64,000 nt of DNA from Zanthoxylum bungeanum (lineage: Eukaryota > Streptophyta > Magnoliopsida > Sapindales > Rutaceae), in the NCBI GenBank assembly GCA_019454045.1, contig SKCR01047719.1, positions 62,001 through 126,000 of the forward strand. Reading direction: 5' to 3'. The notes beneath the pieces were generated by a model. It was not told where the DNA came from. It saw only the letters and a list, made by a program, of their open reading frames with translations, and ran no database searches. Made by a program: the position numbers and the translations under genes. Shown here piece after piece: positions 1 through 10,371 of the stretch. Numbering within the stretch: the stretch's first letter is position 1; the number at the start of each line of letters is the position of its first letter.

Positions 1-345
1 AAAGTGCCGTAAACTTCCAGGAAGTTGCTGATGTGAGCATTAGGATCTTCAGTTGCACTTCCCCTAAACTGAACTGACTGTTGTATCATGTGAATGCATG
101 TTTTTATGTCACACGCATTTGCTGTAAGTGAGGAAGAACAATACATGAAATGAAGCCGTCAACCACTGGAATAGTTTTGTCTCGAAGGGGAGAATTAGTG
201 GTGCAACTTCCAACGGTTCAGGTTCCATGTTGATGATTGCTTCTTGACCTTCTCGCCTTTCTTTTCTCAACTGACTGATGGTTCTTTCAATCTCTGGGTC
301 AAGCTGTGGATTTCAAAGCTTCTGGTTCTTCTCATGTAGTGTCTG
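1..345 (-). pseudogene. A0: Athila/Tat-type gag fragment (runs off the window)
   Basis: On the minus strand this stretch translates, with frame changes, into retrotransposon capsid (gag) sequence. Successive frames give LDPEIERTISQLRKERREGQ, then TANACDIKTCIHMIQQSVQF and RGSATEDPNAHISNFLEVYG. The last block resembles the DP-N-H--NFLE stretch of plant Athila/Tat gag proteins. Gag would form the virus-like particle in which reverse transcription occurs. The reading frame changes at least twice and the N-terminal part has a stop, so it is not functional as read. It lies just inside the primer-binding site and right LTR of the same minus-strand element. The rest of gag and any pol lie left of the window. 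Lineage is inferred from this motif and the tRNA-Asp primer site. Confidence 0.6.
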
Positions 346-443
346 CGAACCTGAAACAAAAGAAAAACAAAATAATAAGTAAAAAGAAATTAGACATAGG
401 TAAATGTATCTAACCCCAAAATTAATTGTGAAAGATAAATAAG

Positions 444-461
444 TCCCCGGTAACGGCGTCA
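444..461 (-). other. A0 primer-binding site (tRNA-Asp type)
   Basis: Read on the minus strand, these 18 bases match TGGCGCCGTTGCCGGGGA except for two transitions. That sequence is complementary to the 3' end of plant tRNA-Asp and is the minus-strand primer site used by Athila/Tat-lineage Ty3/gypsy elements. It lies six bases inside the LTR end at 468, as expected. It also fixes the element orientation: the LTR to its right is the 5' LTR of a minus-strand element. Confidence 0.8.
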
Positions 462-467
462 AAAACT

Positions 468-2326
468 TGATCGGTGAAATCACTCACGTAACGCAAGCAC
501 ACGTATCGCTCAAGTAGTATAAAATATATCGATCCCAGAAGGACTTAATACTAAGTTATTAATTTGTGAGCCAAATGTTTACGAGTATCTAATAAATTGG
601 TTGTTTAAAATTAAAACAAGTAAATAAAATAATACATAGTAGATGAAAGGAAAATTCAATATTGTTAAACTATCTAAGTTTTTGAATTCTTCCAACATCT
701 TTTAAAGATGAAGTGGTTATCTCATGTTTGATCAATATATCGGTTTATTAACCTGGAACACGAATTTATGCAAAAGCCTCAGTCGATGGTCAAATGCAAG
801 TACCCAAATAATCCAATTAATCATATGTCTATGGCAACCAAGTTACATGAATTTATTAAGATTAAGTTCCAATTGTGGCTACCCCCGCCCGACAAGTATA
901 TGTCTATCCTGGAATGAAATCTATTAAGGGGTATCTAATCGTTAAGGGAGATCGTGAGCTATTAAGTCTAAGGCTGAAACCCAAAATCCTTTCGTCAAGT
1001 TCTTTTTAAGTTTACCAGATCAATCTTATTAATGGCCAGTTAACAAGAAGCATTAAGCTTAAGACTTAATAAATAAACATTTATATTACCATGACACAAA
1101 ATAACCCCGTTATAAATCGGTGATATTGGAATTCATCACAACCCAGATAACGGGTTTAGTTACAACACATATCTAGGACTATTAAAAGCTTAAATAAAGT
1201 AAATGACATAAAGTAAAGCTTGTAAATTAAAAAGGTGAATAAAGAAATAAAGAAAATGATGGGTTAGAAGATCCACTCTTATTACCCATTATAAACCGGT
1301 GATATATTAATTTTGCATGATATTACCAACCAAAATAACCCCTTATAAATCGGTGATATATTAATTTTGCATGATATTACCAACCAACCATAAAGGCGGT
1401 ATCCTGATTAAGTCAAATTTAAGATTAATTCCAACCGACCATAAGGCGGGGTATCTAATTTAGTCAGGTTAAAATCAATTTAATTAACTCCAACCGACCA
1501 TAAAGGCGGATCCCATTAAGCCAGGTTTTTTAAATAGTTTATATATTATAATTAAGGGAGATTAATCTAAATATTAGTAATAAACGCTTAACCTTTCACC
1601 CCCGCAGAGGGGAGTTACCTACACATACTAAATAGTAAAAATAAAGACTGAAAAGTAAAGTAAAGAAAATACTATTGCCGTCAATAAATACAGAAAGTTG
1701 TAATAAAAAACCAGATACAATCTTCTTAATATTCTTAAGGAATTCACCATAAGAAGGTTTTGAATTTTCCTTCTGATTTCAGCTTCTATTTATAGGTAAA
1801 ATCTGCCACGCTAGTCATTACGCAACGTAGCTTTCGCGACGCGCCACTCATTCAACACAATGATGACACGTGTCCCGACCAAGGAAATATTGGCTCGGCG
1901 TCGCGACGCGTAAAGTTGTTCGCATCACAATGCATATGTAAGCAATGATGTGTATTGTCGGCAGCATGGGATGATGACATGTGTCTGGCGCACGTTAGCA
2001 AAACTGATATGATGTTGACACATGGCAGGCGTATGTTAGCATTATAGCAAGCTTCTCTGATTTTGACACGTGTATGGCGTACAATGGCGGCACATGATAG
2101 CAAATGGCGCATTTTAGAAAACGGCGCATTTTAGCAGGAAATTTACATTTTTGCCCTTTTTGTCCATTTTTTGAAGTTTTGGCCCTGATTTTATTCCAGA
2201 GAGTCCTGTTATTTTATTTATCTATAAAATAACACAAAACACATCAAAATATTCACAAAACGCAAGAAACTATTCAAAATATTAAGTAAAAGGGACGGTA
2301 AATATTGATATATTTACCGCTTATCA
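468..2326 (-). mobile_element. A0: 5' LTR of Athila/Tat-related element
   Basis: This complete LTR is in minus orientation. Its plus-strand left edge TGATCGGTGAAATC follows the primer site, and its right edge ends in TTATCA. The sequence is shared with the LTRs of A1 (14071-16250) and A2 (49942-51800). Shared features are the 'CGCCCGACA' stretch near 890, the repeated 'ACCATAAAGGCGG' motif at 1330-1520, and a TATA-like TATTTATAGG at 1790 (sense strand: CTATAAATA). Upstream of TATA in the sense direction, at 1860-2110, are several ACACGTGTC/ACATGTGTC motifs. The 5-bp sequence TCCTC follows the LTR (2327-2331) and recurs just before the truncated sister LTR at 8538, marking the insertion target site. 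Confidence 0.8.
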
Positions 2327-2331
2327 TCCTC

Positions 2332-2402
2332 GAACCAAGACGGACCTGAAATTTAAATCCAAAAATGGATTCGAGGACGAATCCTATTTAGGGGGGAGAA
2401 AA
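2332..2402 (+). other. G1: 3' end of internal region with polypurine tract
   Basis: This short remnant of a plus-strand gypsy-type element joins the A0 target-site duplication to the G1 LTR. It ends in the purine run AGGGGGGAGAAAA (2390-2402) immediately before the LTR start TGTAACACCCC. That is the expected position of the polypurine tract that primes plus-strand DNA synthesis. The sequence GAGGACGAATCCTATTTAGG just upstream is typical of the 3' end of plant chromovirus coding regions. No reading frame of useful length remains. Confidence 0.65.
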
Positions 2403-2997
2403 TGTAACACCCCGGTATCTTCATTTGTACAAGTCATTTTAACCTCTTCAAGCTTCATTCCAAGTATGGTAAGCTTGCCTTCTCTTTCTATCTTCTCAAA
2501 TTTTAGTTTTGGGCAAAGAAAATAAAGCCCAAATCGTCATTCATGAACCTTAGTTCCTCACTTTTGCATTTTAGCTTAATGCAGTGATTAATAAGCATAT
2601 TCATGCATTGTATGATCTTATACACATGGATTAAGCATGGTCGCATTGATGCCTAAATTTCTTATTTTAGAGGGGGCTGACCGAAGGAGGATAAGGGAGT
2701 GAAGTTGATGTTTGTGTTGTATTTGATTGATGATATGGAACGTTTAGATTAAATTGAATTACAGTTTGTATGATAGTGTTGGTGATTATTTTAGGCATCG
2801 TCCTTGAAGAGTTTGAGTTTGGGCTTGAAATCGGGTGAGTGTCGCGACACCAATGGGTAACAAGGGAGGCTCTCTGCCTCGGGTCGGTACGGGTGGAGTT
2901 ACGTTGGATATGAAAATTCCCTTTGCCTCGGTCGGTCATGTTGAACTCAGGTCAATCATATTGATTTTGAGATATTATAATGATTCTGAGGTTTTAT

Positions 2998-3128
2998 TGA
3001 ACTCGGGTCGGTAGTGTTGAACTCGGGTCGGTCGTATGGAAGACTCGGGTCAGTCTTGTGAAAGACTCGGTTCGGTTGTGTGGAAGGCTTGGGTCGGTCG
3101 TGTGGAAGACTCGGTCGGTTGTGTGGAA
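2998..3128. repeat. 22-bp tandem array in G1 LTR
   Basis: About six degenerate copies of a 20-22 bp unit, approximately AAGACTCGGGTCGGTCGTGT, occur head to tail. The array is GC-richer than its surroundings. It translates as a repetitive peptide on both strands, which explains the short open frames here. Confidence 0.85.
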
Positions 3129-3714
3129 GTCGCAACACTCAGCGTCTGGCATCACGACGTGAAAAAAGAAATGCTCTCTGCCTGAGTCTGCTGGTTTGGA
3201 CGTTGCTACGCTCCAGAATTGGCGGCACGATACGTAATAGATGCAGTTTCATTTCATTTAAATTACAACTTAGGATGTTAGAGGCCACCCTAGGGGTTTC
3301 GTATTAGCGCATATTCATGCATTATGTCATGTTACAAGCATAATTCATGATTTGTATACTAATTAAGTTTATCAATTATAGATCATCGCAGGAACCGCAA
3401 CTTCCTTCGGTGAAACAAAGTAATGCCAGCCGGATTCCAAATCTGTAAATGGACCTTTCTTTTTCAAAGTTAATTTTACTTACTTGTTTTGATTCGAGAC
3501 TTATTTTTAAGCACTTCAGGGCGTTAGTTGAAATAGTTTCCAGTTATTTTATCTATAAGAATGTTTTAGAAAATGTTGATCTAAAAAATATGAGTTTGAT
3601 GATTTTTGGAGGCATGGGGGAAAAACTCACCTCATATGTAACTTGGCACAAATAATGAAATTGACAGTTACTGGAATTGACAGATTCAAAACATGTGCAC
3701 ATGTAGAGCAAAAC

Positions 3715-4005
3715 TAGGGGGATGGCGATATGTAACGCCCCTAGACCCTAGATTCAGGGACAAGATGATGGCATACATTGGGGGACGGTGATATGTAATG
3801 CCCCAATGGCATGGATTTGTACATCTGGCTCTAGTTCAGTTGCTTGGGGGACAACGATACATAACATCCCAAGACCACTAGTTAGGCATATTGGGGGACG
3901 ACGATATGTAACGCCCCCATCCGTCAGGTTTTCTATAGATTTTCTAGGCGTATGGGGGGATGACGATACATAACGCCCCCATACGTTGGGTTTTCTATAG
4001 ATTCT
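3715..4005. repeat. GC-clamped tandem array in G1 LTR
   Basis: Five copies of a 47-66 bp unit begin GGGGGACGACGATATGTAAC and continue into a C run (CGCCCCC). Each copy can pair its G run with its C run to form a hairpin. The embedded TGTAACGCCCC resembles the LTR's own 5' terminus TGTAACACCCC. The last two copies are the best conserved (TTTTCTATAGATT in both). Confidence 0.8.
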
Positions 4006-4692
4006 CAGAGATATGATTTTCAGAAAAGATGATTTTATGAAAGAGATTTAGAAAGAGCAGTTTTACGAAAAGAGTTTTAGAAAGATTTCAGTTTTACAGA
4101 AAGACTCAGAGTTTTACAGACATAAAAGAGTTTCCAGAAAGTTTCATAGAGATAGATCGATTTTCAGATATGAAAGATTTATTAGAAAAGATTATTTTCC
4201 TGAAGATGATTTCGATTTCCGAAAAAATGAATGTTTTACAAGTATTTCAGTTCCAATTTTTTTATTGTCCATTTACTAGGTCATTCAAACGATCTAACCC
4301 CCCACCCAGTGATTCTGTTTTGCAGTATACCTAGAGGACAAGTTCGAGAGGACATATACTGATGGCAGTCACTAGGGTATTGGTTCCACTAGGTCAAGTA
4401 AGAGATATTCAATCAGAGTCTAGTAAAGTCATGTATCAGCTATTTGTATAATTAAATTTGTGTATGTAATAAGCTAAATGTCCATAGCATGGTTGTAAGT
4501 GTATTTTATTTGAGTATACATTTATGCATGTTGAAGTACATTTTATGTTATTGAGATGGGCAATGGTCCATATACATGAGTTTGTAAATGAGTTGACATT
4601 AGTAGAGATGATCATAGTCAGAAAGTCAGAGGCTCAGGGGGATAGATCAGTCTATTCCTTGCCGGTAGCATCTTCTTGAGGGGGATGTTATA

Positions 4693-7600
4693 AAATTGTA
4701 TAAGAGCATGGTCTAGGGAGTCAGTGACTGCAGTGGGTAGAGTGTTGGGGTCTTGTATACGTAGTATGCTCGGGATACTAGTATGCAAGGCACTACCTCT
4801 CCAATATTCGATTCGCAAGTGCGTCCTCAAGTTCTATAAACAAGTTAATAAGAATTTGCAAGCTATTCGAATATTCTCCCTTATGAAAGCAACTATACTC
4901 TTTGTCCAAGTTGAGAATCCTTCCGTAGTCATCATGGTCTATTATCATATATTCAAGACAAGTTATGAAACTAGACCGTAAAGTTCTAAGAATATCCACC
5001 CAAGAGAGTAAAAGAGAAAGAGAAAGCTATAAGAAAAGTAAGAAATGATGTACAGATGCTTGAAACAGACAGAGGCAATAAGAGGTCGAGTTACAAATTG
5101 AGATAATAAAGAAAGTGACAGAACCTAAAGTAGTAAGGAGAACATCGTAAGCCTGAGCAAGAATAAAATATCGAGTAGACCTAAATAAGATTTCTCCTTC
5201 CTCAGAAGATTCTTTCAAACTGATCCAATAGCCTTTAAGCATCTCGTATAGATAGCAAGTTCCCCTAACAACGAAGAATAGTCGGAAAGATAAGAGCAGT
5301 AAGAAATCAGGATTAGTCGTGGAAGTTTCCAATAGACATGAGATGTCACAAATGATGTAGAGCTTCTAGACACCCAAACCCATGCTTGTAAGCAAATAAA
5401 GTGAATGTCGTAAGGAAAGATGATTAGTTGCCTTAGTCAAGGAATCTGGTATAGGTAGGGCCCCAATCTATCCAGATTCTCATCTCTCAATGATACTGGT
5501 TAAGGAAACTTTCCTGATGGAGTCTATCTCATACTTATCTGACATGAGTAATAGACTCTACCAGGACACAGAATACCAGAACAATGACATCGATATTCGT
5601 TGAGTTGTAAATGCTTGTTTCATCCTTTACTAGCATAGATAAAGGTAACTATAAGAAAGCCTAGTACCCGTAATACTATATTCTGAGTCAAGGGTAACAG
5701 ACTTCGAGAGAGGGTTTACCCAAAAAGGGACCAAAGAGATTTCTAAGGTTATAAAGAAAAGATCTGACATAAACAAAGATTGGAAAATTTGCAATACTAG
5801 TAAGAACCCATAGATTAGACCCATGCCAATAGAAATCCGTGGAAGTTTAGGAGGACAGACCCATGAGATTAGATATACTCAGGAGTTAACAAAAATACCA
5901 GTACGAACAGTAAGATTAAATGGCATAACTGTAGCCTATATGAAGTAGAGATCTTGAATGTATCCCATAAGAATGAACCATTGCTTGCCTCAGTAGTACA
6001 GTTTAGAGCCAATAGAGAAGTTATGGAAATAAATAATATAGAATGATGCATAAAGTAACAAGAAAGTTCAGTACACGTAGTAGCATAGATAATGTAGTTT
6101 GAAGACGGTAACGTGATTGGAGATCACAAAATGGTTGATAAAAGTTATGGAACCCTAAGGTATGAAGAAGTTGATGCAGATCCCAACAGAATGAACGATA
6201 ACTCTCCTGTCCAGTAGCCCTGACCACAGTAAGTGTATAGACATCTAGCCAGTCTATCATTGAACTCAGACAAATAACATTAATGACTATTCTCAATTCT
6301 CAATGAAATAAATATAGTCCCCTCTCAACTTAGAGCCCAGTAAGGATTTGAAAAAGTAAAGAAGAGCACCTAGCAGGACAGGGAAATCACGTATCGGCTA
6401 GATAGCCAAACCAAGAAGTTGAAGAGAAACTAGATAAGAATCATAAGATAGTAATATTATGTAAGAGACGGAGTAGATGAATTCACAGTAAGCCAATCAA
6501 AAAGTAAAAGTGATAACCTAATCCATTGTGAAATATATGGCCTCAAGGAAGATAAAAGCTTAAAAGAGTAAATGAATCGGAGAGGAATTCTCAGAAATAA
6601 GGTATACGACTTATAAAGAGTCTCTACCATACTAGAGAAGAACATATTAGTAAGATAACAACACCCAAACCAAGGTACATTAGTGATGCCCTAATCTATC
6701 GATGAAAATGGAGCTTCCAAAGAAGAAAGGACTTAAGAGATTCAAGAAACTTAGATAAGAAGGAAATGTAAATAGTAGAGCAAGACTTCGGAAGGAAGAA
6801 TAACAAAGAAAGTATAATAGGATTTTAGGAAAGCATTAGCCTTGAGAAGACTCTCAGTAAATGATAGTTTGGCCAATAGTCGGAAATAAATCAGGAGTAA
6901 TGTTGAAGGAGGCAATTCAAATAGTTCCTAGCCGTAATACCTTAGTGTGGGAAACCAATATAATATAGTAAATAATGAATCCTAAGGTTATAAACGAGTA
7001 GTATGTGTATCTGCAGCACGCATAGTAGAGACCAACAGAGTAGATCCACCACATGGATGTCTGAAAATAGTAAGAGAGACCACAATCGGAAACAGACTCC
7101 CAGCCCCCCTCCCAAGTCTCGTTAGACGACGGCAATGAAGATGGACCTCTATGTTTTTCCGATGTTATATTCAGATGCTATATCTAGAGCTAAATGATAA
7201 GTAGTGTAGTATTAGTAGTAGCCTATAGGCCATGGTAAGATTTAAAAAGGTAATACCCTCAGAAGAAGACAAAGACATAGATGACACAAAAAATTTCAGG
7301 TATAGAATAAAGCAGAAAAGAAGACGAAAAAGACTTTAAGAAAAATGTTTGGAGTGTGGACTATCAAGGTAAGATGACAATAGGAAAGAATACTAGATAA
7401 GCAACGACAAAAGTGCATAGCAGTAAGGTTCTCAGTATTCGAATAAGACCGAAATCTATTCTTAGAAATTAAAGAAGAAAAATAATCAACAGAATATAAT
7501 CGTGGAAAGCATCATAGCAGCGGACCTTTAGGTACTAGTGTAAGACATAAGTCTTAAATTAGAAAGTAATATAACAAAAGTAAAGCCCGGTGCGTCTTCC

Positions 7601-8537
7601 TACAGCTACCAGCGTTAGGGTAGATAATGCTTAGGATGACTTGAAGTAGACTATTGAGTTATAACGAAAAATGGGTCAAGAAGACCAAGTATACATATCT
7701 TGTCGAGACCAATTGAGACTGACCGCCAAAAAAGCTACCCAAAATTAACATCCTAAGTATAAGAGGCATCAGCAAACAACAATAGTAGTAAATTAGAACT
7801 ACATAGAGAATTGACCATGAACCATAAGCAGTTGGAGTTTAAAAAGGCAAAAGGAAACTGGAAAGTTAAATAGTTAGACTACGAGATTGAATGCTAAGAT
7901 CAAATCGAGCATATGGAGCTAAGGAAGTATAAGTATGATCATTTTAAATAGCGACATGGATTACTATATATATAACGAAGAATTAAATCCGAGAGAATAA
8001 GCATAACATAAAGAAACCTATACTATAGAAGACACAAGTATCTTGAGATATGAGGGCACTAACTAAGAGAGAAGAATTCAGATATATATTCATAAGGTCA
8101 CATGACATTTAGTACGACTTGAGTAAAAATATACTTTTTAGTGATCAGATTGGTATAAATTCCCCATATAGACCAATTGTGGTTATTAGAGATTGATGAT
8201 TCAACTAGTATAGTTGTGGACACGACCATATTACCACGTGTGCATCAAGTTTGGTCAAGAATTTACAAGTCAAATGTGCTTGGGTGGAAGTAATAATGAG
8301 AAGATAGAACATTTGGGAAGTCCTAAGAAGTATTAAATTATTAAAGGAAAATAACGAGATGAAGTTAAAATCAGTCACAGAGTAACAGACGAAAAAAATA
8401 TATAAAAATTTTAGTTATAAGAATCGAATAGATGTAGCAGAATAAGAGATTCCTAGAAGTCATGGTATTGAGTTCTTGAGTAGAAGAACATAAATGAAGT
8501 TAAGAATGATAACAGTAGAAGAGACACGAATGTCCTC
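4693..8537 (+). mobile_element. G1: internal region without coding capacity
   Basis: This is about 3.8 kb between the G1 LTR and the A0 insertion point. I found no gag, protease, RT or integrase motif in any frame. The minus-strand open frames at 5027-7135 have no recognisable domain and arise because the plus strand is strongly purine-rich and poor in TTA/CTA/TCA-type complements. The region ends GAATGTCCTC, whose last five bases are the A0 target-site duplication. It is either a very decayed internal region or that of a non-coding (LARD-like) derivative; I cannot separate these by eye. Confidence 0.5.
4697..4707 (+). other. G1 degenerate primer-binding site (tRNA-iMet type)
   Basis: TGTATAAGAGC, four bases after the LTR end, resembles the canonical plant initiator-tRNA-Met primer site TGGTATCAGAGC. 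The following GCATGGTCTAGGGAGT is a plausible leader. It is mutated and probably non-functional. Confidence 0.5.
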
Positions 8538-9158
8538 TGATCGGTGAAATCACTCACGTAACGCAAGCGCACGTATCGCTCAAGTAGTATAAAATGTATC
8601 GATCCCATAAGGACTTAATACCTAAGTTATTAATTTGTGAAGCCAAATGTTTACGAGTATCTAATAGATTGGTTGTTTGATTGGATGATGAATTTAAAAT
8701 TAAAAAAAGTAAAAAAGAACAGTACGAAGTAGATGAAGGAAAATTCAATATTATTAACACTATCTAGGGTTGTGAATTCTTCCAATATCTTTAAAAGATG
8801 AAATGGTTATCTCATGTTTGTGCAATCTATCAGTTTATTAACCTTAGAACATGAATTTATGAAAAAGCCTATGTCGATGGTTAGATGTAAATACCCAAAT
8901 AACCCAATTAATCATATGTCTATGTCAACCAAGTTACTTGAATTCATTAAGATTAAGTTCCAACTGTGGCTACCCCCGCCCGACGGTATATGTCTATCCT
9001 GGAAGAAAATCTATTAAGAAGTATCTAATCCTTAAGGGAGATCGTGGGCTATTAAGTCTAAGGCTGAAACCTAAAATCCCTTCGTCAAGTTCATTTTAAG
9101 TTTACCAGATCAATCTTATTAATGGCCAGTTAACAAGAAACATTAATCTTAAGACTTA
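8538..9158 (-). mobile_element. A0 sister copy: truncated 3' LTR
   Basis: The first ~620 bp match the left part of the A0 LTR at 468-1070, starting TGATCGGTGAAATC. It is preceded by TCCTC (8533-8537), the same 5 bp that follow the right end of A0 at 2327. The match stops at ...AAGACTTA, where sequence switches to the distal half of the G1 LTR. The rest of this A0 copy and the proximal half of the adjoining G1 LTR are missing, consistent with one large deletion. Confidence 0.8.
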
Positions 9159-9837
9159 AAGATATGATTTTCAGAAAAGACGATTTTATAAAAGAGATTT
9201 AGAAAGAGCAGTTTTACGAAAAGAGTTTTAGAAATATTTCAGTTTTACAGAAAGACTCATAGTTTTAGAAAGATAGATCGGTTTTCAGATATGAAAGAGT
9301 TTTCAGAAATTAAAGAGTTTTCAGAAAAGATTATTTTCCTGAAGATGATTTCGATTTCGGAACAATGAATGTTTTACAAGTATTTCAGTTCCCGGTTTTT
9401 TTTATTGTCCACTCACTAGGTCGTTCAAATGATCTAACCCCCCACACCCAGTGTTTCTATTTTACGGGTATACCCGAAGGATGAGCTCGAGATGACAGAT
9501 ACTGATGGCAGTCACTAGGGTATTGGTTCCACCAGGTCAAGTCAGAGATAGAGTTCAGTCAGAGTTCAGTAAAGTCATGTATCAGATATTTGTATAATTA
9601 AGTTTGTGTGTGTAATAAGTTAAATGTCCATAACATGGTTGTAAGTGTATTGTATTTGAGTATACAGTTATGCATGTTGAAGTACATTTTATGTTATTGA
9701 GATTGGCAATGGTCGCTATGCATGAGTTTGTACATGCTTTGACATTAGTAAAGATGATCATAGTTAGAAAGTCAGAGGCTCATGGGATAGATCAGTCTAT
9801 TCCATCCCGCTAGCTTCTTCTGGAGGGGGATGTTACA
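9159..9837 (+). mobile_element. G1: truncated right LTR
   Basis: This matches the last ~690 bp of the G1 LTR (4005-4692). It begins in the AGATATGATTTTCAG segment and ends GGAGGGGGATGTTACA. It is the right terminus of the G1 tandem structure. The following GTAAT (9838-9842) would be the right target-site duplication; its partner lies outside the window. Confidence 0.8.
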
Positions 9838-10371
9838 GTAATATTTTGGAAGCAAGACAACCTTAATTACATCTAAGGACTTTAGAAGCAATAACATGTG
9901 TGGATGATTGGACCTGAGCTGATATGAGGCAACAAGAAGATGCCCCCGATGACTTTGAAGACTTGTTCGACAATGCATCTGCATGTGCAAGCGGAACGAG
10001 AGATGAAGGATCAACAACAGACATAGATAATGATGATGAGTAAATAATTATAATTGGGAACTATCTAAAATAAAATGGAAGTAAGTGAGCTTTAATTCCT
10101 CTTACCCCAAGAGGATACGTAAGCAACTTAAGTTTTTAAAAATTTAAGTTCAAGCTCTTTTATTTTATTTTAATTTTAATTTAAAATTTTAATTTAATGT
10201 AATATAAATTCAAATTAATAATCTCAAAATAATAAATTTAAAATACCATTTTTATTTAAAAAAAATTAAAATTAAAATTTTAAATTAATTAAAAAAAATC
10301 AGACCAAACCGGAACCGTCCGGTCCTATTTTGGTTTGGTTCTGGTTCGAACCAAACTGATGGCTAGGTCTA
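9838..10371 (+). pseudogene. hAT transposase C-terminal remnant and 3' terminus
   Basis: One frame reads TLEAITCVDDW, a stop, then ADMRQQEDAPDDFEDLFDNA and an acidic tail ending at TAA 10041-10043. This resembles the C-terminal end of the dimerisation region of plant hAT transposases (the 'EAL-C--DW' motif plus acidic tail), an assignment from family knowledge. A 250-bp AT-rich stretch follows, then GGTTTGGTTCTGGTTCGAAC and a terminus GATGGCTAGGTCTA, both typical of hAT 3' ends. The left part is lost at the G1 LTR junction. Immediately right, copia gag sequence resumes, so the hAT element had inserted into that gag. Confidence 0.5.

Larger units (their letters stand above)
2403..4692 (+). mobile_element. 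G1: LTR (shared middle LTR of a tandem gypsy dimer)
   Basis: The LTR starts TGTAACACCCCGG and ends GGGGGATGTTATA, matching the TGTAACA...TGTTACA termini of many plant Ty3/gypsy LTRs. It is 2290 bp. Its last ~690 bp are repeated with small differences at 9159-9837. It contains two internal tandem arrays (2998-3128 and 3715-4005). A degenerate initiator-Met primer site follows at 4697, so this LTR acts as the 3' LTR of the unit on its left (polypurine tract upstream) and the 5' LTR of the unit on its right. No gene is seen inside; short open frames here translate the tandem arrays. Confidence 0.75.

Noticed and set aside
5027..7135. Series of minus-strand open frames of 60-101 codons
   Set aside because: They overlap a purine-rich, stop-poor strand, show no domain, start context or mutual order, and are best explained by composition.
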